Assembly (NCBI GenBank): GCA_046349915.1
Contig: JAXMBL010000005.1
Coordinates: 620,001-684,000 of the forward strand
Direction: 5' to 3'
DNA: 64,000 nt
DNA from: CAIXSC01 sp046349915
GTDB lineage: Bacteria; Planctomycetota; Planctomycetia; Pirellulales; Pirellulaceae
Of the stretch, positions 28,146-36,329 are shown in pieces. The position numbers were made by a program, and so were the translations under genes. Every line of letters begins with the position of its first letter. Position 1 is the stretch's first letter. The notes under the pieces were generated by a model, which was not told the DNA's origin, made no database searches, and worked only from the letters and a program-made list of their open reading frames with translations.

Positions 28146-28568
28146 ATGAATCTCAGCGAGTTGTTTCGGAATCAGGTCGTTACGGCGGAACCGCAAGAAT
28201 CGGTTCGGTCTGTGGCGCAGAAAATGAAAAGCGGTGAAGTCGGGGCGGTGGTCATCGTGCAGGCGGGAAAAGTCGTCGGCATTGTGACCGATCGCGACTT
28301 GGTCGTTCGAGCGATCGCGGGCGCAGGCTCGATCGACGGTCCCGTGGCCGATGTCATGTCGCGCGATGTCGTCACCATCTGGGATGACCAGGGCGTCTTC
28401 AACGCCACTCAGTATGTGCGGGGACGAAAGATCCGCCGCATCCCCATCGTCGATCGTCAAGAGAAACTGATCGGGATGCTCTCCGCGGACGATCTGTTCG
28501 CCCTCCTGGCTCGAGAAACCCTGAACGTCGCCGAAGGGCTCGAACCAGCCCTTGGTTCGCGAGTGTAA
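28146..28568 (+). CDS. CBS-domain pair protein
   Basis: A stand-alone Bateman module of 140 residues with two CBS motifs: residues 8-58 (VVTAEPQESVRSVAQKM, then VGIVTDRDLVVRAI) and 68-122 (VMSRDVVTIWDD, then IRRIPIVDRQEKLIGMLSADDL). Such proteins bind adenosine nucleotides or NAD and regulate a partner. The start at 28146 is fixed by GGGAGG 10 bp upstream and by the CBS start; the open frame to 27690 is disregarded. No obvious partner is adjacent. Confidence 0.9.
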   Translation: MNLSELFRNQVVTAEPQESVRSVAQKMKSGEVGAVVIVQAGKVVGIVTDRDLVVRAIAGAGSIDGPVADVMSRDVVTIWDDQGVFNATQYVRGRKIRRIPIVDRQEKLIGMLSADDLFALLARETLNVAEGLEPALGSRV

Positions 28569-28598
28569 TCGGTCGTCGAGCGGGGGTGGCTTCTGAAT

Positions 28599-28620
28599 GG
28601 CAAGCCTTCCGAGGCTTGCC
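28599..28620 (+). terminator. Stem-loop after the CBS gene
   Basis: Perfect 9-bp stem GGCAAGCCT/AGGCTTGCC with a TCCG loop, 31 bp after the stop, followed by TTGTTGCC. Terminator-like, although the U-run is weak. Confidence 0.55.
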
Positions 28621-28680
28621 TTGTTGCCTGTCGGCCGCTTATCTGGGCAGCCAGACGAAAAAAAACTACCAGCAGACCCA

Positions 28681-28780
28681 CTTTATCGAACAAAGGCGAA
28701 GCTGCGGAAGGCGGGCGAGAGAAGCAGTTCAACGAGTGATTTGTAACCGCCTTCCGCAGCTTCGCCTTTGATCGATAAGG
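28681..28780. repeat. 34-bp inverted repeat inside the element
   Basis: Arms 28681-28714 and 28747-28780 pair with two mismatches over 34 bp; the inner 24 bp (starting CAAAGGCGAAGCTGCGG) are perfect. The loop is 32 nt. A transcript would form a very stable hairpin. Confidence 0.9.
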
Positions 28781-28819
28781 CACTGCAAAAGGGTTTGATC
28801 GAGCAGGAATATCAGGTCA

Positions 28820-28966
28820 ATCTTCTGCCCCATTTTGCTCGTCGTGGTCGACGGACCTGTGAAGCTCAGTCATCGCACGCAATTCATGAAGCGTTTACTG
28901 GAGTTTGTTGATCAGCATCAACTGGAGATCGAACCACTACGAGCAGGCCCGGCGCCCGCGGAATAG
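28820..28966 (+). pseudogene. Possible remnant of a coding sequence inside the element
   Basis: A frame without a clear start reads FCPILLVVVDGPVKLSHRTQF and on to EPLRAGPAPAE before a TAG at 28964-28966. The amino-acid composition looks protein-like, but no family is recognised and the 5' part is missing. It could be a truncated gene left by insertion of the repeats, or chance. Confidence 0.25.
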
Positions 28967-29040
28967 AGACAGTCAGCTATAGCGCCTGTCACCGCTTTGC
29001 GGCGCGGACAAGCCTTGCTCGTCCGCACTACCGGAGGTCT

Positions 29041-29063
29041 GCTCGGAGCCGACGGCTCCGAGC
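29041..29063 (+). repeat. Perfect 10-bp hairpin
   Basis: GCTCGGAGCC/GGCTCCGAGC with a GAC loop, inside the MITE-like element. Confidence 0.8.
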
Positions 29064-29297
29064 TCTACCAGGGGCGACCTGGGTAAGCGTGGCTGGAACG
29101 GAGGATTGGGCGGCCACAGTCCCACGCCTATCCGAACAATCTCTGGCCGCCCAATCCCGAATTCCAGCCACACTTACCCAGGAGTGGGTCTGCTGGTAGT
29201 TTTTTTTCGTCCGGCTGCCCTGCATACTGGCTCTCTTCAGCTCAGCAGCTCCGTCGATTCAACTCGAAGCTGCCATGGGCGCCCAGGAGATTCAGTC

Positions 29298-30488
29298 ATG
29301 CCGGAAGTGGTGGTGTTAGGCAGCGCGCGAACGCCGATTGGCGGCTTTTGCGGTTCGTTAGCCGACTTGACGGCCGCGGAACTTGGCGCGACCGCGATCC
29401 GCGAAGCGCTGCACAGATCGGGTCTGCCGTCCAACGAGTTGGGGGAGGTGGACGAGGTGGTGATGGGGAATGTCCTAGGCGCTGGCCAAGGACAGAATCC
29501 CGCTCGACAAGCCGCGATCCGTGCTGGGTTGCCTTTATCCGTCGGCGCGACCACCGTCAACAAAGTCTGTGGCTCGGGACTCAAAGCCGTGATGCTCGCC
29601 GCACAAGCCATCCGACTCGGCGACGCTCGTTGCGTGGTCGCCGGCGGGATGGAGAGCATGAGTCGTGCGCCGTACCTGCTGCCGAAAGCTCGGCAAGGGT
29701 TCCGCATGGGGCACGGCGAAGTAATCGACTCGCTGATCCATGACGGCCTATGGGACGTCTATGGCGGCAAACATATGGGAACATACGGGGACCAATGCGC
29801 CGCCCATGTCGGCCTCAGTCGACACGATCAGGATGATTTCGCGGTCCGCAGTTTCACTCGCGCCCAACGCGCTCAGGCAGATGGTGCATTTGCCGCCGAG
29901 ATCGCGCCGGTGTCGATCGTGGTGCGTAAACAGACAACCACAGTAACTTCGGACGAAGGGCCCGCTCGATTTGATGAATCGAAGCTGCGAGCGTTACGAC
30001 CCGCCTTTGGTGAAACGGGCACGGTCACGGCGGGCAATGCGTCCAGCATCAACGATGGGGCTGCGGCCCTGGTTGTGGCGTCGGACGACTGGGCGGCGCG
30101 ACGCGACCTGACGCCTCGAGCGCGAGTGGTTGGTTTCACCACGTTCAGCCGCGAACCCGAATGGTTCACGCTCGCCCCCATCGGCGCTTTGCGCAAACTG
30201 CTGGACCAAGTCGGTTGGACCGTCGCCAGCACCGACTTGTTCGAAATCAATGAAGCATTCTCGGCCGTGGCGTTGGCCGCCGAACGGGAACTGGGCATTC
30301 CACCCGAGAAGGTGAACCCGTACGGCGGCGCGGTGGCCTTGGGACATCCGATCGGTTGCAGCGGCGCTCGCATCCTCGTCACGCTACTGAACGCGCTCCA
30401 TCGTCGCGATGAACGGCGAGGCATTGCGTGCTTGTGCATCGGGGGCGGCGAGGCGGTGGCGTTGGCCGTCGAGCGTTTGGGAGACTGA
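29298..30488 (+). CDS. Thiolase family protein (acetyl-CoA C-acetyltransferase-like)
   Basis: Condenses two acyl-CoA units, or cleaves 3-ketoacyl-CoA, in the cytoplasm. The 396-residue protein has the nucleophile Cys91 in VNKVCGSGLKAV, SSINDGAAAL, the His of NPYGGAVALGHPIGCSGARI, and the second Cys in CLCIGGGEAVAL. The start at 29298 (MPEVVVLGSARTP) matches where thiolases begin; the frame upstream runs into the repeat element and is not coding. An SDR gene follows 79 bp downstream on the same strand, the combination known for acetoacetyl-CoA formation and reduction, although no polyhydroxyalkanoate synthase is in the window. Confidence 0.92.
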   Translation: MPEVVVLGSARTPIGGFCGSLADLTAAELGATAIREALHRSGLPSNELGEVDEVVMGNVLGAGQGQNPARQAAIRAGLPLSVGATTVNKVCGSGLKAVMLAAQAIRLGDARCVVAGGMESMSRAPYLLPKARQGFRMGHGEVIDSLIHDGLWDVYGGKHMGTYGDQCAAHVGLSRHDQDDFAVRSFTRAQRAQADGAFAAEIAPVSIVVRKQTTTVTSDEGPARFDESKLRALRPAFGETGTVTAGNASSINDGAAALVVASDDWAARRDLTPRARVVGFTTFSREPEWFTLAPIGALRKLLDQVGWTVASTDLFEINEAFSAVALAAERELGIPPEKVNPYGGAVALGHPIGCSGARILVTLLNALHRRDERRGIACLCIGGGEAVALAVERLGD

Positions 30489-30567
30489 ACGCTACGCACG
30501 CCTGGCTGGCGGCGGACTGGCGGAAGATCGCAGGCACTCGACCGCCCCGACTTAAGGAATAACTACC

Positions 30568-31383
30568 ATGAGAATCAAGGATCAAGTCGCCGTCATTACG
30601 GGCGGAGGCAGCGGGATCGGCGAGGCGGTGGCTCGAGAGTTCGCCTTGCGCGGCGCTCGGTGCGTTGCCTTGGTGGATCGTAGCGAGCGAGCGTCGGAGG
30701 TCGCGCGTTCCATCAACGAGCCGCTCGGTCGGCTTGTCGCGCAGTCGTTTATCGGGGATGCCACGGACGACGCGTTTCGTTCGCAAGTCTTCGATCGTCT
30801 GGTCGCCACTTGCGGCACGCCGACGATCTGCGTACCCGCCGCCGGGATCACTCGCGACGCCATCGCCGTGAAGCTCGATAAAGAGACCGGTCGCGCCAGC
30901 ATCTACCCTCGCGAGACGTTTCAGCAGGTGCTCGATGTCAATCTAACCGCCCCAACTTACTGGGCGCTCGAGACTCTTGCGCGTATCGCCGTCGACCGCA
31001 AGGGGCGAGGGGCTGGACGCTGGGAGCCGACCGAGGAAATGCAGGGAGTGATTGTGTTCATCGGATCGGTCTCGTCGCAAGGCAATAAGGGACAGATCTC
31101 GTACGCGGCTAGCAAGGCGGGGCTTGAGGGAGTTGCACGGACATTGAGCAAAGAGGCGATCTTTCACGGCGTGCGCTGCGCCGTCATTCATCCAGGCTTT
31201 ACGGACACGCCCATGGTGCGTGCGATGGGCGAAGAGATCATTCAGAAGCAGGTGCTTCCGTATACGCAACTGCGACGTCTCATCAAACCCGAGGAGATCG
31301 CCGACGCCATATGCTTCCTGGTGACGAACCCGGCGGTGAGCGGCGAGTTGTGGGTCGACGCAGGATGGCACCCGACCGCGTGA
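30568..31383 (+). CDS. Short-chain dehydrogenase/reductase (FabG/PhaB-like)
   Basis: An NAD(P)-dependent oxidoreductase of 271 residues. The nucleotide loop is TGGGSGIGEAVA (residues 11-22), NxAG is altered to PAAG (near residue 91), the catalytic residues are Ser in FIGSVSS, Tyr179 and Lys183 (QISYAASKAG), and the C-terminus ends GELWVDAGWHPTA. A Shine-Dalgarno-like AAGGA lies before the ATG. An insertion around residues 140-160 (RKGRGAGRWEPTEEMQ) is longer than usual. Paired with the thiolase upstream, a 3-ketoacyl-CoA reductase role is plausible, but the substrate is not shown by sequence. Confidence 0.9.
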   Translation: MRIKDQVAVITGGGSGIGEAVAREFALRGARCVALVDRSERASEVARSINEPLGRLVAQSFIGDATDDAFRSQVFDRLVATCGTPTICVPAAGITRDAIAVKLDKETGRASIYPRETFQQVLDVNLTAPTYWALETLARIAVDRKGRGAGRWEPTEEMQGVIVFIGSVSSQGNKGQISYAASKAGLEGVARTLSKEAIFHGVRCAVIHPGFTDTPMVRAMGEEIIQKQVLPYTQLRRLIKPEEIADAICFLVTNPAVSGELWVDAGWHPTA

Positions 31384-31473
31384 AAGGGAACACTTATCTT
31401 CACTGATCCTCACTAATTGAGGTCAGACTGCCGAGGTTATGGGTTTCTGAAATGAGCTCGACTGGAAGTTCTT

Positions 31474-31968
31474 CTACGTTCTTCGCTCGAAGAATTTGCG
31501 AGCCATTAGAGTGTCTTGCGGGAAGGCCATTTCGAGCGGTTCGCGGATGATGGCTAGTTCCGACGCTTCCTCGGTGGGCGTAAACAGCGGCAGATCGCTG
31601 GCCCTCATGCGCGGCGCCAGACCGTAGATGGTCACTAGGTGCCCGCGTCGAGTGCTCAAGACATCAAACACTTCGATCGTTGCCGGGTCCACAAGCGCGA
31701 TGCGAGTCTCCTCGAACAACTCGCGAGCGGCGCCGGTTTGCCAACTCTCGTCGGCGTGCACATAGCCGCCAGGGAACGTCAGTTCCCCGATCTTCGGCTC
31801 GATCGCCCTGCGAACCGCCAACAGGCCATCGTCGACAGGAAGTAGGATTACGGCGACCGGCGTCGGATTGATGTAGGTTGTCGCGCCACAGTGATCGCAC
31901 ATCCGCATGCGAGGATCGCGAGTGACAAAGGGGCTGCCGCAGTAGGAGCAGAAATCGTGCTGAGGCAT
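31474..31968 (-). CDS. Nudix hydrolase with N-terminal zinc ribbon
   Basis: A 164-residue protein. An N-terminal CxxC...CxxC ribbon (FCSYCGSPF then MCDHCGATTYINPTPVAV) is followed by the Nudix box GGYVHADESWQTGAARELFEETRI (GX5EX7REUXEEXGU pattern). The ribbon-Nudix order resembles the C-terminal half of NudC-type NADH pyrophosphatase, but the SQPWPFPxS motif of NudC is absent, so the substrate is open. It lies convergent to the SDR gene and 79 bp downstream of the epimerase-like gene. Confidence 0.87.
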   Translation of the reverse strand: MPQHDFCSYCGSPFVTRDPRMRMCDHCGATTYINPTPVAVILLPVDDGLLAVRRAIEPKIGELTFPGGYVHADESWQTGAARELFEETRIALVDPATIEVFDVLSTRRGHLVTIYGLAPRMRASDLPLFTPTEEASELAIIREPLEMAFPQDTLMARKFFERRT

Positions 31969-32047
31969 GCGCGATCACCTCTGAATGTACGCCCGCGAAC
32001 GAATCGAGTGTGAACGAGCCGTACTTGTTCTAGGATGTGACGATGCT

Positions 32048-33088
32048 CTAGAACTTGCCGTCGCGCACTTGAAAATGGGTCGGCTTGCCGAGATTCTCGC
32101 CACCCCGTGCAACCCAGTCGGCGGTCCAGCGAATCATGGTCTCCGCGGACGTCGAGGGCTCGCCCAAGAACGAGTATCCGCCGTGTCCGTTGTTCAGCAA
32201 GGCGTCGGTTCGCTCTTGTCCGACGAACGTCACGTCGCGGCCCATGAGTTGACCGAACTTCAGCGCGACCGAGCGTAGATTGAGGATCTCGGCGCCCGCC
32301 ATGTTGACGATGCGCGCGGGAGACGCGGGATGGTCGAAGGCGGCGAGCGTCATGGCGTTGGCGTCAGCAAGCCAGAGCACATTGACGTGGCCCATGCTGA
32401 TATCGATCGGTCGGCCCGCATGGACTTCGAGCGCTAGATCGACGAGCACACCGTAGCGCAGTTCCGTGGCGTAGTTCAGCCGCGCGAGAAGCACGGGCGT
32501 GCCCTGCGACTGGCTAAAGTACTGAAACATCCGTTCGCGGCCCAGCGCCGTCATCGCGTACTCGCCATCAGGTCTCAGCGCATCGGTTTCCACCGACCCG
32601 CCACTCGACACCGGGACCATGCCGTAAACATTTCCCGTCGAGAAGGCCACGATGCGACTCGACGCATACCGTCTGCAGACGACGGCCGGAGCGTAGCAAT
32701 TCATGGCCCAGGTGAGTCCTGGGTTGTCGGCGGCGCCAAACTTGAAGCCTGTCATGAAGAGTACATTGGGCGCAGCGGGCAATTGAGTCGCGGCGTCTGG
32801 GTCGAGTACATCGCAGGCGATCGTCTCAGCGCCGCATTCTTCGAGCGAGCGACGCGCCTTGTCCGACGTGAATCGAGAAACTCCCCAGATACGCCGTTTG
32901 ACGCCGGCTTCGTCCGAGGCGCGTCGAGCCATCCGAGCCAGGGTGGGCCCCATTTTGCCGCCGACGCCGACGATCACCAGATCGCCTTGCATGCGACCCA
33001 TGGCTTCGACAGCCCGTCGAGTGGGTCGACTCAACCGTTCCTCCAACTCGACTACCGACCGCGGCGCTGCCTCTGACATCTCAACCAT
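32048..33088 (-). CDS. NAD-dependent epimerase/dehydratase-like protein with altered active site
   Basis: A 346-residue extended-SDR protein. An N-terminal helical segment (residues 1-34) precedes the Rossmann motif LVIVGVGGKMGPTLARMA; FSTGNVYG follows in the substrate region. At the expected YxxxK site the sequence is GEYAMTALGRE, so Tyr is kept but the Lys is Ala. This suggests loss of classical dehydrogenase activity or a binding role. A second ATG at 33079 is equally possible as start. It is not in a recognisable sugar-nucleotide cluster. Confidence 0.75.
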   Translation of the reverse strand: MVEMSEAAPRSVVELEERLSRPTRRAVEAMGRMQGDLVIVGVGGKMGPTLARMARRASDEAGVKRRIWGVSRFTSDKARRSLEECGAETIACDVLDPDAATQLPAAPNVLFMTGFKFGAADNPGLTWAMNCYAPAVVCRRYASSRIVAFSTGNVYGMVPVSSGGSVETDALRPDGEYAMTALGRERMFQYFSQSQGTPVLLARLNYATELRYGVLVDLALEVHAGRPIDISMGHVNVLWLADANAMTLAAFDHPASPARIVNMAGAEILNLRSVALKFGQLMGRDVTFVGQERTDALLNNGHGGYSFLGEPSTSAETMIRWTADWVARGGENLGKPTHFQVRDGKF

Positions 33089-33512
33089 CGTCGCCCATGT
33101 CCAGGAAGGATTTCAGGAATAAAGTGGCTGGAGTATATCCGCTGCCGGGCGGCGTCGCCAGTTTCACAACTCCTCCGACATCGTTCCCAACTCAGGCGAC
33201 TACCAGAACGACTTGTAGACTTCGAACGCTTCGAGATACAAGTACGACGGACTTCCAGTCCGTCGATCGCGCAGAGCTCGCCCTTAGCTGCAACAAAAAC
33301 CAAGGATCGCCACGAAAGACGTCGTTACGAAACGATACGGGAGGTCGAACATTTTGCAGACTCCCAAATCATCCCCCCTACCCTGCGATCATTTCCACGA
33401 AAATCACCAATCACTCTAGTTTCCGTGCAATTCCGTGTCGTTCCGTGGCCTATTCTGAAGGCGGTGCTGGTACGCGGTGCGGCTGATCATCTCGCGAAGC
33501 GAGATGGCTACT
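33089..33512. other. 424-bp spacer with a palindromic repeat
   Basis: No supported gene. It holds one copy of the CGACGGACT palindrome (33245-33265) and a run resembling TTCCGTG repeats at about 33419-33455. The flanking genes on either side are both on the minus strand. Confidence 0.5.
33245..33265. repeat. Dispersed palindrome P, copy 1
   Basis: CGACGGACT-TCC-AGTCCGTCG, a 9-bp perfect stem preceded by GTA. Further copies are at 42367 and 44462. Confidence 0.85.
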
Positions 33513-34661
33513 TCAGCGGCCGAGTTCTGCGGCTAGCGGCTCGCCGGTTTGCCATAGGGCGGGATTCGCGGGATCTCGGTGCACTCGATGGTACAGCGTA
33601 TCTCGCTCGACCGGCTCGCGGCCCGCCTCGGTAATCAGGCGACGAATGTGGTCGACGGTGAGCGCCTGCGGAGTAGTGGCTCCCGCGTCGTGATAGATCA
33701 ACTCGTGGCGAACAGTGCCGTCGATGTCATCGGCGCCGTAAGCGAGCGCCGCTTGAGCGGTCCCTAACCCGAGCATGATCCAATAGGCCTTGATATGCGG
33801 GATGTTGTCCAGCATCAGACGGCTGACCGCCATCGTTCGCAGGTCCATGATCGCCGATGGTTTGCGGATGTGCGACAGTCCCGTGTTCTCGGGATGAAAT
33901 GCGAGCGGAATGAAGACCTGAAACCCGCCCGTCTCGTCTTGCAGTTCTCGTAATCGAACCAAGTGATCAATACGATGGAAGTCTCGTTCGATGTGACCAT
34001 ACAGCATGGTGCAGTTGGTTTTCAGGCCCATGCGGTGAGCTTCTCGATGCACTTCGAACCACTTGCTGGCATCCGCCTTATGTTCGCAAATCTGTCCACG
34101 CACCTCGGGATGGAAAATTTCGGCGCCTCCACCCGGCATACTCCCGAGCCCCGCTTCGACCATATCCTCGAGGATTGCTCGGACCGGCTTGCGAGTGAGA
34201 AACTCGAACCAGTTGATTTCCACCGCGGTCCAGGCCTTGAGATGCAAGGTTGGATAAGCGTCGTGCAGCAGGCGAATGACGTTGACGTACCATTCATACT
34301 TCTTCTGATGATGCAGGCCGCCCACGATATGCATTTCGGTGCATCCGTTATCGAGCGCTTCCTGGCCACGCGCCAGGATCTGCTCGTCGCTCATCGCGTA
34401 CCCCTTGGGGTCGCGGAGGTCCGAGCGGAACGCGCAGAACGTGCAGCGATAGACGCAGACATTCGTCGCATTCAGATGCGTGTTGATGTTGTAGTAGCCG
34501 ACGTTGCCGTTGATTCGCTCGCGTACGTAATTCGCGAGCGCCCCGACCTCATGCAACGGCGTGTCGGGACGATACAGGAACAGTCCATCGTCGAATGACA
34601 ATCGCTGGCCGGCATGGACTTTCTCGCGAATGCTATCCAAGGAAGGTTGATTGACAGACAT
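33513..34661 (-). CDS. mqnE: Aminofutalosine synthase MqnE
   Basis: A radical-SAM enzyme that joins 3-[(1-carboxyvinyl)oxy]benzoate with SAM to give 6-amino-6-deoxyfutalosine in the futalosine route to menaquinone. The Fe-S binding motif is NVCVYRCTFCAFRS (CxxxCxxC), with MHIVGGLHHQKKYEWY, SMPGGGAEIFHPEVR and FIPLAFHPENTGL following; all are typical of MqnE. The start at 34661 (MSVNQPSLDSIREKV) has AAAGGA 8-12 bp upstream and gives 382 residues. It is the last gene of a minus-strand operon with ubiE/menG, ubiX and ubiA. MqnA, MqnC and MqnD are not in the window. Confidence 0.93.
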   Translation of the reverse strand: MSVNQPSLDSIREKVHAGQRLSFDDGLFLYRPDTPLHEVGALANYVRERINGNVGYYNINTHLNATNVCVYRCTFCAFRSDLRDPKGYAMSDEQILARGQEALDNGCTEMHIVGGLHHQKKYEWYVNVIRLLHDAYPTLHLKAWTAVEINWFEFLTRKPVRAILEDMVEAGLGSMPGGGAEIFHPEVRGQICEHKADASKWFEVHREAHRMGLKTNCTMLYGHIERDFHRIDHLVRLRELQDETGGFQVFIPLAFHPENTGLSHIRKPSAIMDLRTMAVSRLMLDNIPHIKAYWIMLGLGTAQAALAYGADDIDGTVRHELIYHDAGATTPQALTVDHIRRLITEAGREPVERDTLYHRVHRDPANPALWQTGEPLAAELGR

Positions 34662-34681
34662 GACATTTCCTTTGCATCGAG

Positions 34682-35608
34682 CTACCACAGCAGGTCAATC
34701 GAGCCGACCACGAACAGGCCTATGCTAACAATCGCATTGACCTGGAAGAAGGCGATGTTGACCCGCGTCAAATCATCGGGCCGCACCAGCCGATGTTCAT
34801 AGACTAAGAGCAGGGCTACCGCGGCTACGCCCGCTTCGTAGATCCACCCCAGGCGCAACTGTGGGCAGAGGAACGGCAAGGCGATCAGTGCGACAAGCAT
34901 CGAGGCGTGGCAAGCGGCGGCGAGTCGCAACGAGTTGGCGACACCTAGCCGAGCGGGCACGCTGCGAAGTTTCGATCGCACGTCGTAATCATGGTCCTGA
35001 CAAGCGTAGATGATGTCAAAGCCCGATACCCACAGCAGGACGGCGACGCCGAGCAGCACGGCGGGCAGGATGTCGAGCGGCTGGGTCAAGAGTATTTCGC
35101 CGCGTAAGGCGATCCACACCGAGACGGGCGCCAGCATGAGCGATGCGCCGAGCCAGAAGTGGGCCAGCGATGTGAATCGCTTGGTGTAGCTGTAGCCAAG
35201 GAGAAACAGCAAGACGGGGATGCTCAGTACGATCGGCAAGGGGTTCGGAAAGAACAAGAGCGTACCGACGATGAAGACCAGCGAGCTGCCCAGCGTAAAC
35301 CAAGTGACGCTCGCCACCGACAACAATCCGGCGGGCAAATGCCGCCCGCTGGTGCGTGGGTTCCCCGCGTCCACTCGCCGGTCCACCAGTCGATTGAACG
35401 CCATGGCGGCGCTGCGCGCGCCGACCATGCAAACCAGGATGCCCAGCAGGTGCAGAGGCTGGAAGGGTGGAACCGGACCGCCTGTCGGTGATTCGCCTAC
35501 CGTGGGAGTCGTCCAAGCCATCACGGCGGCCAACAACGCGAAGGGGAGAGCGAAAATGGTGTGACTGAACCGGATCAGTTCGAGCAGCAGACGGAGTTTA
35601 TTCAGCAC
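34682..35608 (-). CDS. UbiA-family prenyltransferase (MqnP-like)
   Basis: An integral-membrane prenyltransferase that attaches the polyprenyl chain in quinone synthesis. It has about eight to nine hydrophobic segments, the first Asp-rich motif NRLVDRRVDAGNPRTSGRHLP, and a second one DIIYACQDHDYDVRSKLRSVP. I chose the GTG at 35608 (VLNKLRLLLELIRFSHT), which has GGGGAG about 8 bp upstream and overlaps the end of ubiX by 11 bp; the longer ORF lies within ubiX. Length 308 residues. Its position between ubiX and mqnE points to the futalosine-pathway prenylation step (MqnP). Confidence 0.88.
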   Translation of the reverse strand: MLNKLRLLLELIRFSHTIFALPFALLAAVMAWTTPTVGESPTGGPVPPFQPLHLLGILVCMVGARSAAMAFNRLVDRRVDAGNPRTSGRHLPAGLLSVASVTWFTLGSSLVFIVGTLLFFPNPLPIVLSIPVLLFLLGYSYTKRFTSLAHFWLGASLMLAPVSVWIALRGEILLTQPLDILPAVLLGVAVLLWVSGFDIIYACQDHDYDVRSKLRSVPARLGVANSLRLAAACHASMLVALIALPFLCPQLRLGWIYEAGVAAVALLLVYEHRLVRPDDLTRVNIAFFQVNAIVSIGLFVVGSIDLLW

Positions 35609-36329
35609 GGTTTGACTCCCCGGGCAGATTCTCCGCCACACGATGCACTGAAGACTCGGCTGACGACTCGACCGAAGACTCGCCGGTCGACGCAGGAACT
35701 TCGGGCTCACCCCAGCGCCGCATCAACTGATGCTCGACGCCCAACTGATCGAGGATACGAGCGACAACGAAGTCGATCAGGTCCTGCAGCGACTTTACGC
35801 CATGGTACCAGCCGGGCATCGCGGGGAGCACTACGGCGCCCGCTTCGGCGGCCCGCTTGAGGTTATCGAGCTGGGGGAGAGAGAGAGGCGTCTCACGGGG
35901 GACCAGGATCAGTTTACGACGCTCCTTCAGGTGCACCTCCGCCGCTCGCTCAATCAAATTACTGCTCGCCGCCCTCACCACCCCGCTGAGCGTTCCACCC
36001 GAGCAGGGACAGATCACCATGCCCTCCGTCAGAAAGGAACCGCTCGCAATCGGCGCCATGTAATTCTGATGATGATGGAAATGCACGTTCGCTCGCGGGG
36101 GGGAATTGGCGGATGTCGCGCCGGTCGCGGCTCGAGAAATCCCAAAAGCGGCTAACCCCAGGCGGTCGATATCGAGGTCGATCCCGAGTTCCTCGCGGAA
36201 AACGATTCGGGCTGACGGGCTGACGACGAGGTGCAGTTCCCGCCCCTGTTCTACCAGCACTTCGACGAGTCGACGAGCGTAGACGGCGCCGCTGGCGCCT
36301 GTAATGGCCACGACGATGGGGCGGTTCAT
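35598..36329 (-). CDS. ubiX: Flavin prenyltransferase UbiX
   Basis: Makes prenylated FMN, the cofactor of UbiD-type decarboxylases. The N-terminus VVAITGASGAVYARRLVEVL is the flavin-phosphate loop; HHHQNYMAPIASGSFLTEGMVICPCSGGTLSGVV and RKLILVPRETPLSLPQLDN are family landmarks. Its 243 residues exceed the usual about 190-200 because of a C-terminal tail rich in Ser/Glu (ASTGESSVESSAESSV). The ATG overlaps the ubiE stop by 4 bp, and its 3' end overlaps ubiA. A UbiD-like partner is not in the window. Confidence 0.92.
   Translation of the reverse strand: MNRPIVVAITGASGAVYARRLVEVLVEQGRELHLVVSPSARIVFREELGIDLDIDRLGLAAFGISRAATGATSANSPPRANVHFHHHQNYMAPIASGSFLTEGMVICPCSGGTLSGVVRAASSNLIERAAEVHLKERRKLILVPRETPLSLPQLDNLKRAAEAGAVVLPAMPGWYHGVKSLQDLIDFVVARILDQLGVEHQLMRRWGEPEVPASTGESSVESSAESSVHRVAENLPGESNRAE

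Larger units (their letters stand above)
28645..29220. mobile_element. MITE-like element with 38-bp terminal inverted repeats
   Basis: The left end 28645-28682 and right end 29183-29220 are inverted copies of the same 38-mer (outer end GGGCAGCC, then GACG, eight A, CTACCAGCAGACCCACT) differing at one base. Inside are three further dyads: a 34-bp near-perfect inverted repeat (28681-28714 with 28747-28780), a 10-bp stem (29041-29063), and a 39-bp imperfect inverted repeat (29078-29116 with 29144-29182) abutting the right end. There is no transposase ORF. A short reading frame ending about 28966 (LLVVVDGPVKLSHRTQF and on) may be a gene remnant. Copy A at 9902-10046 matches its right third. No clear target-site duplication was seen. 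Confidence 0.65.
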
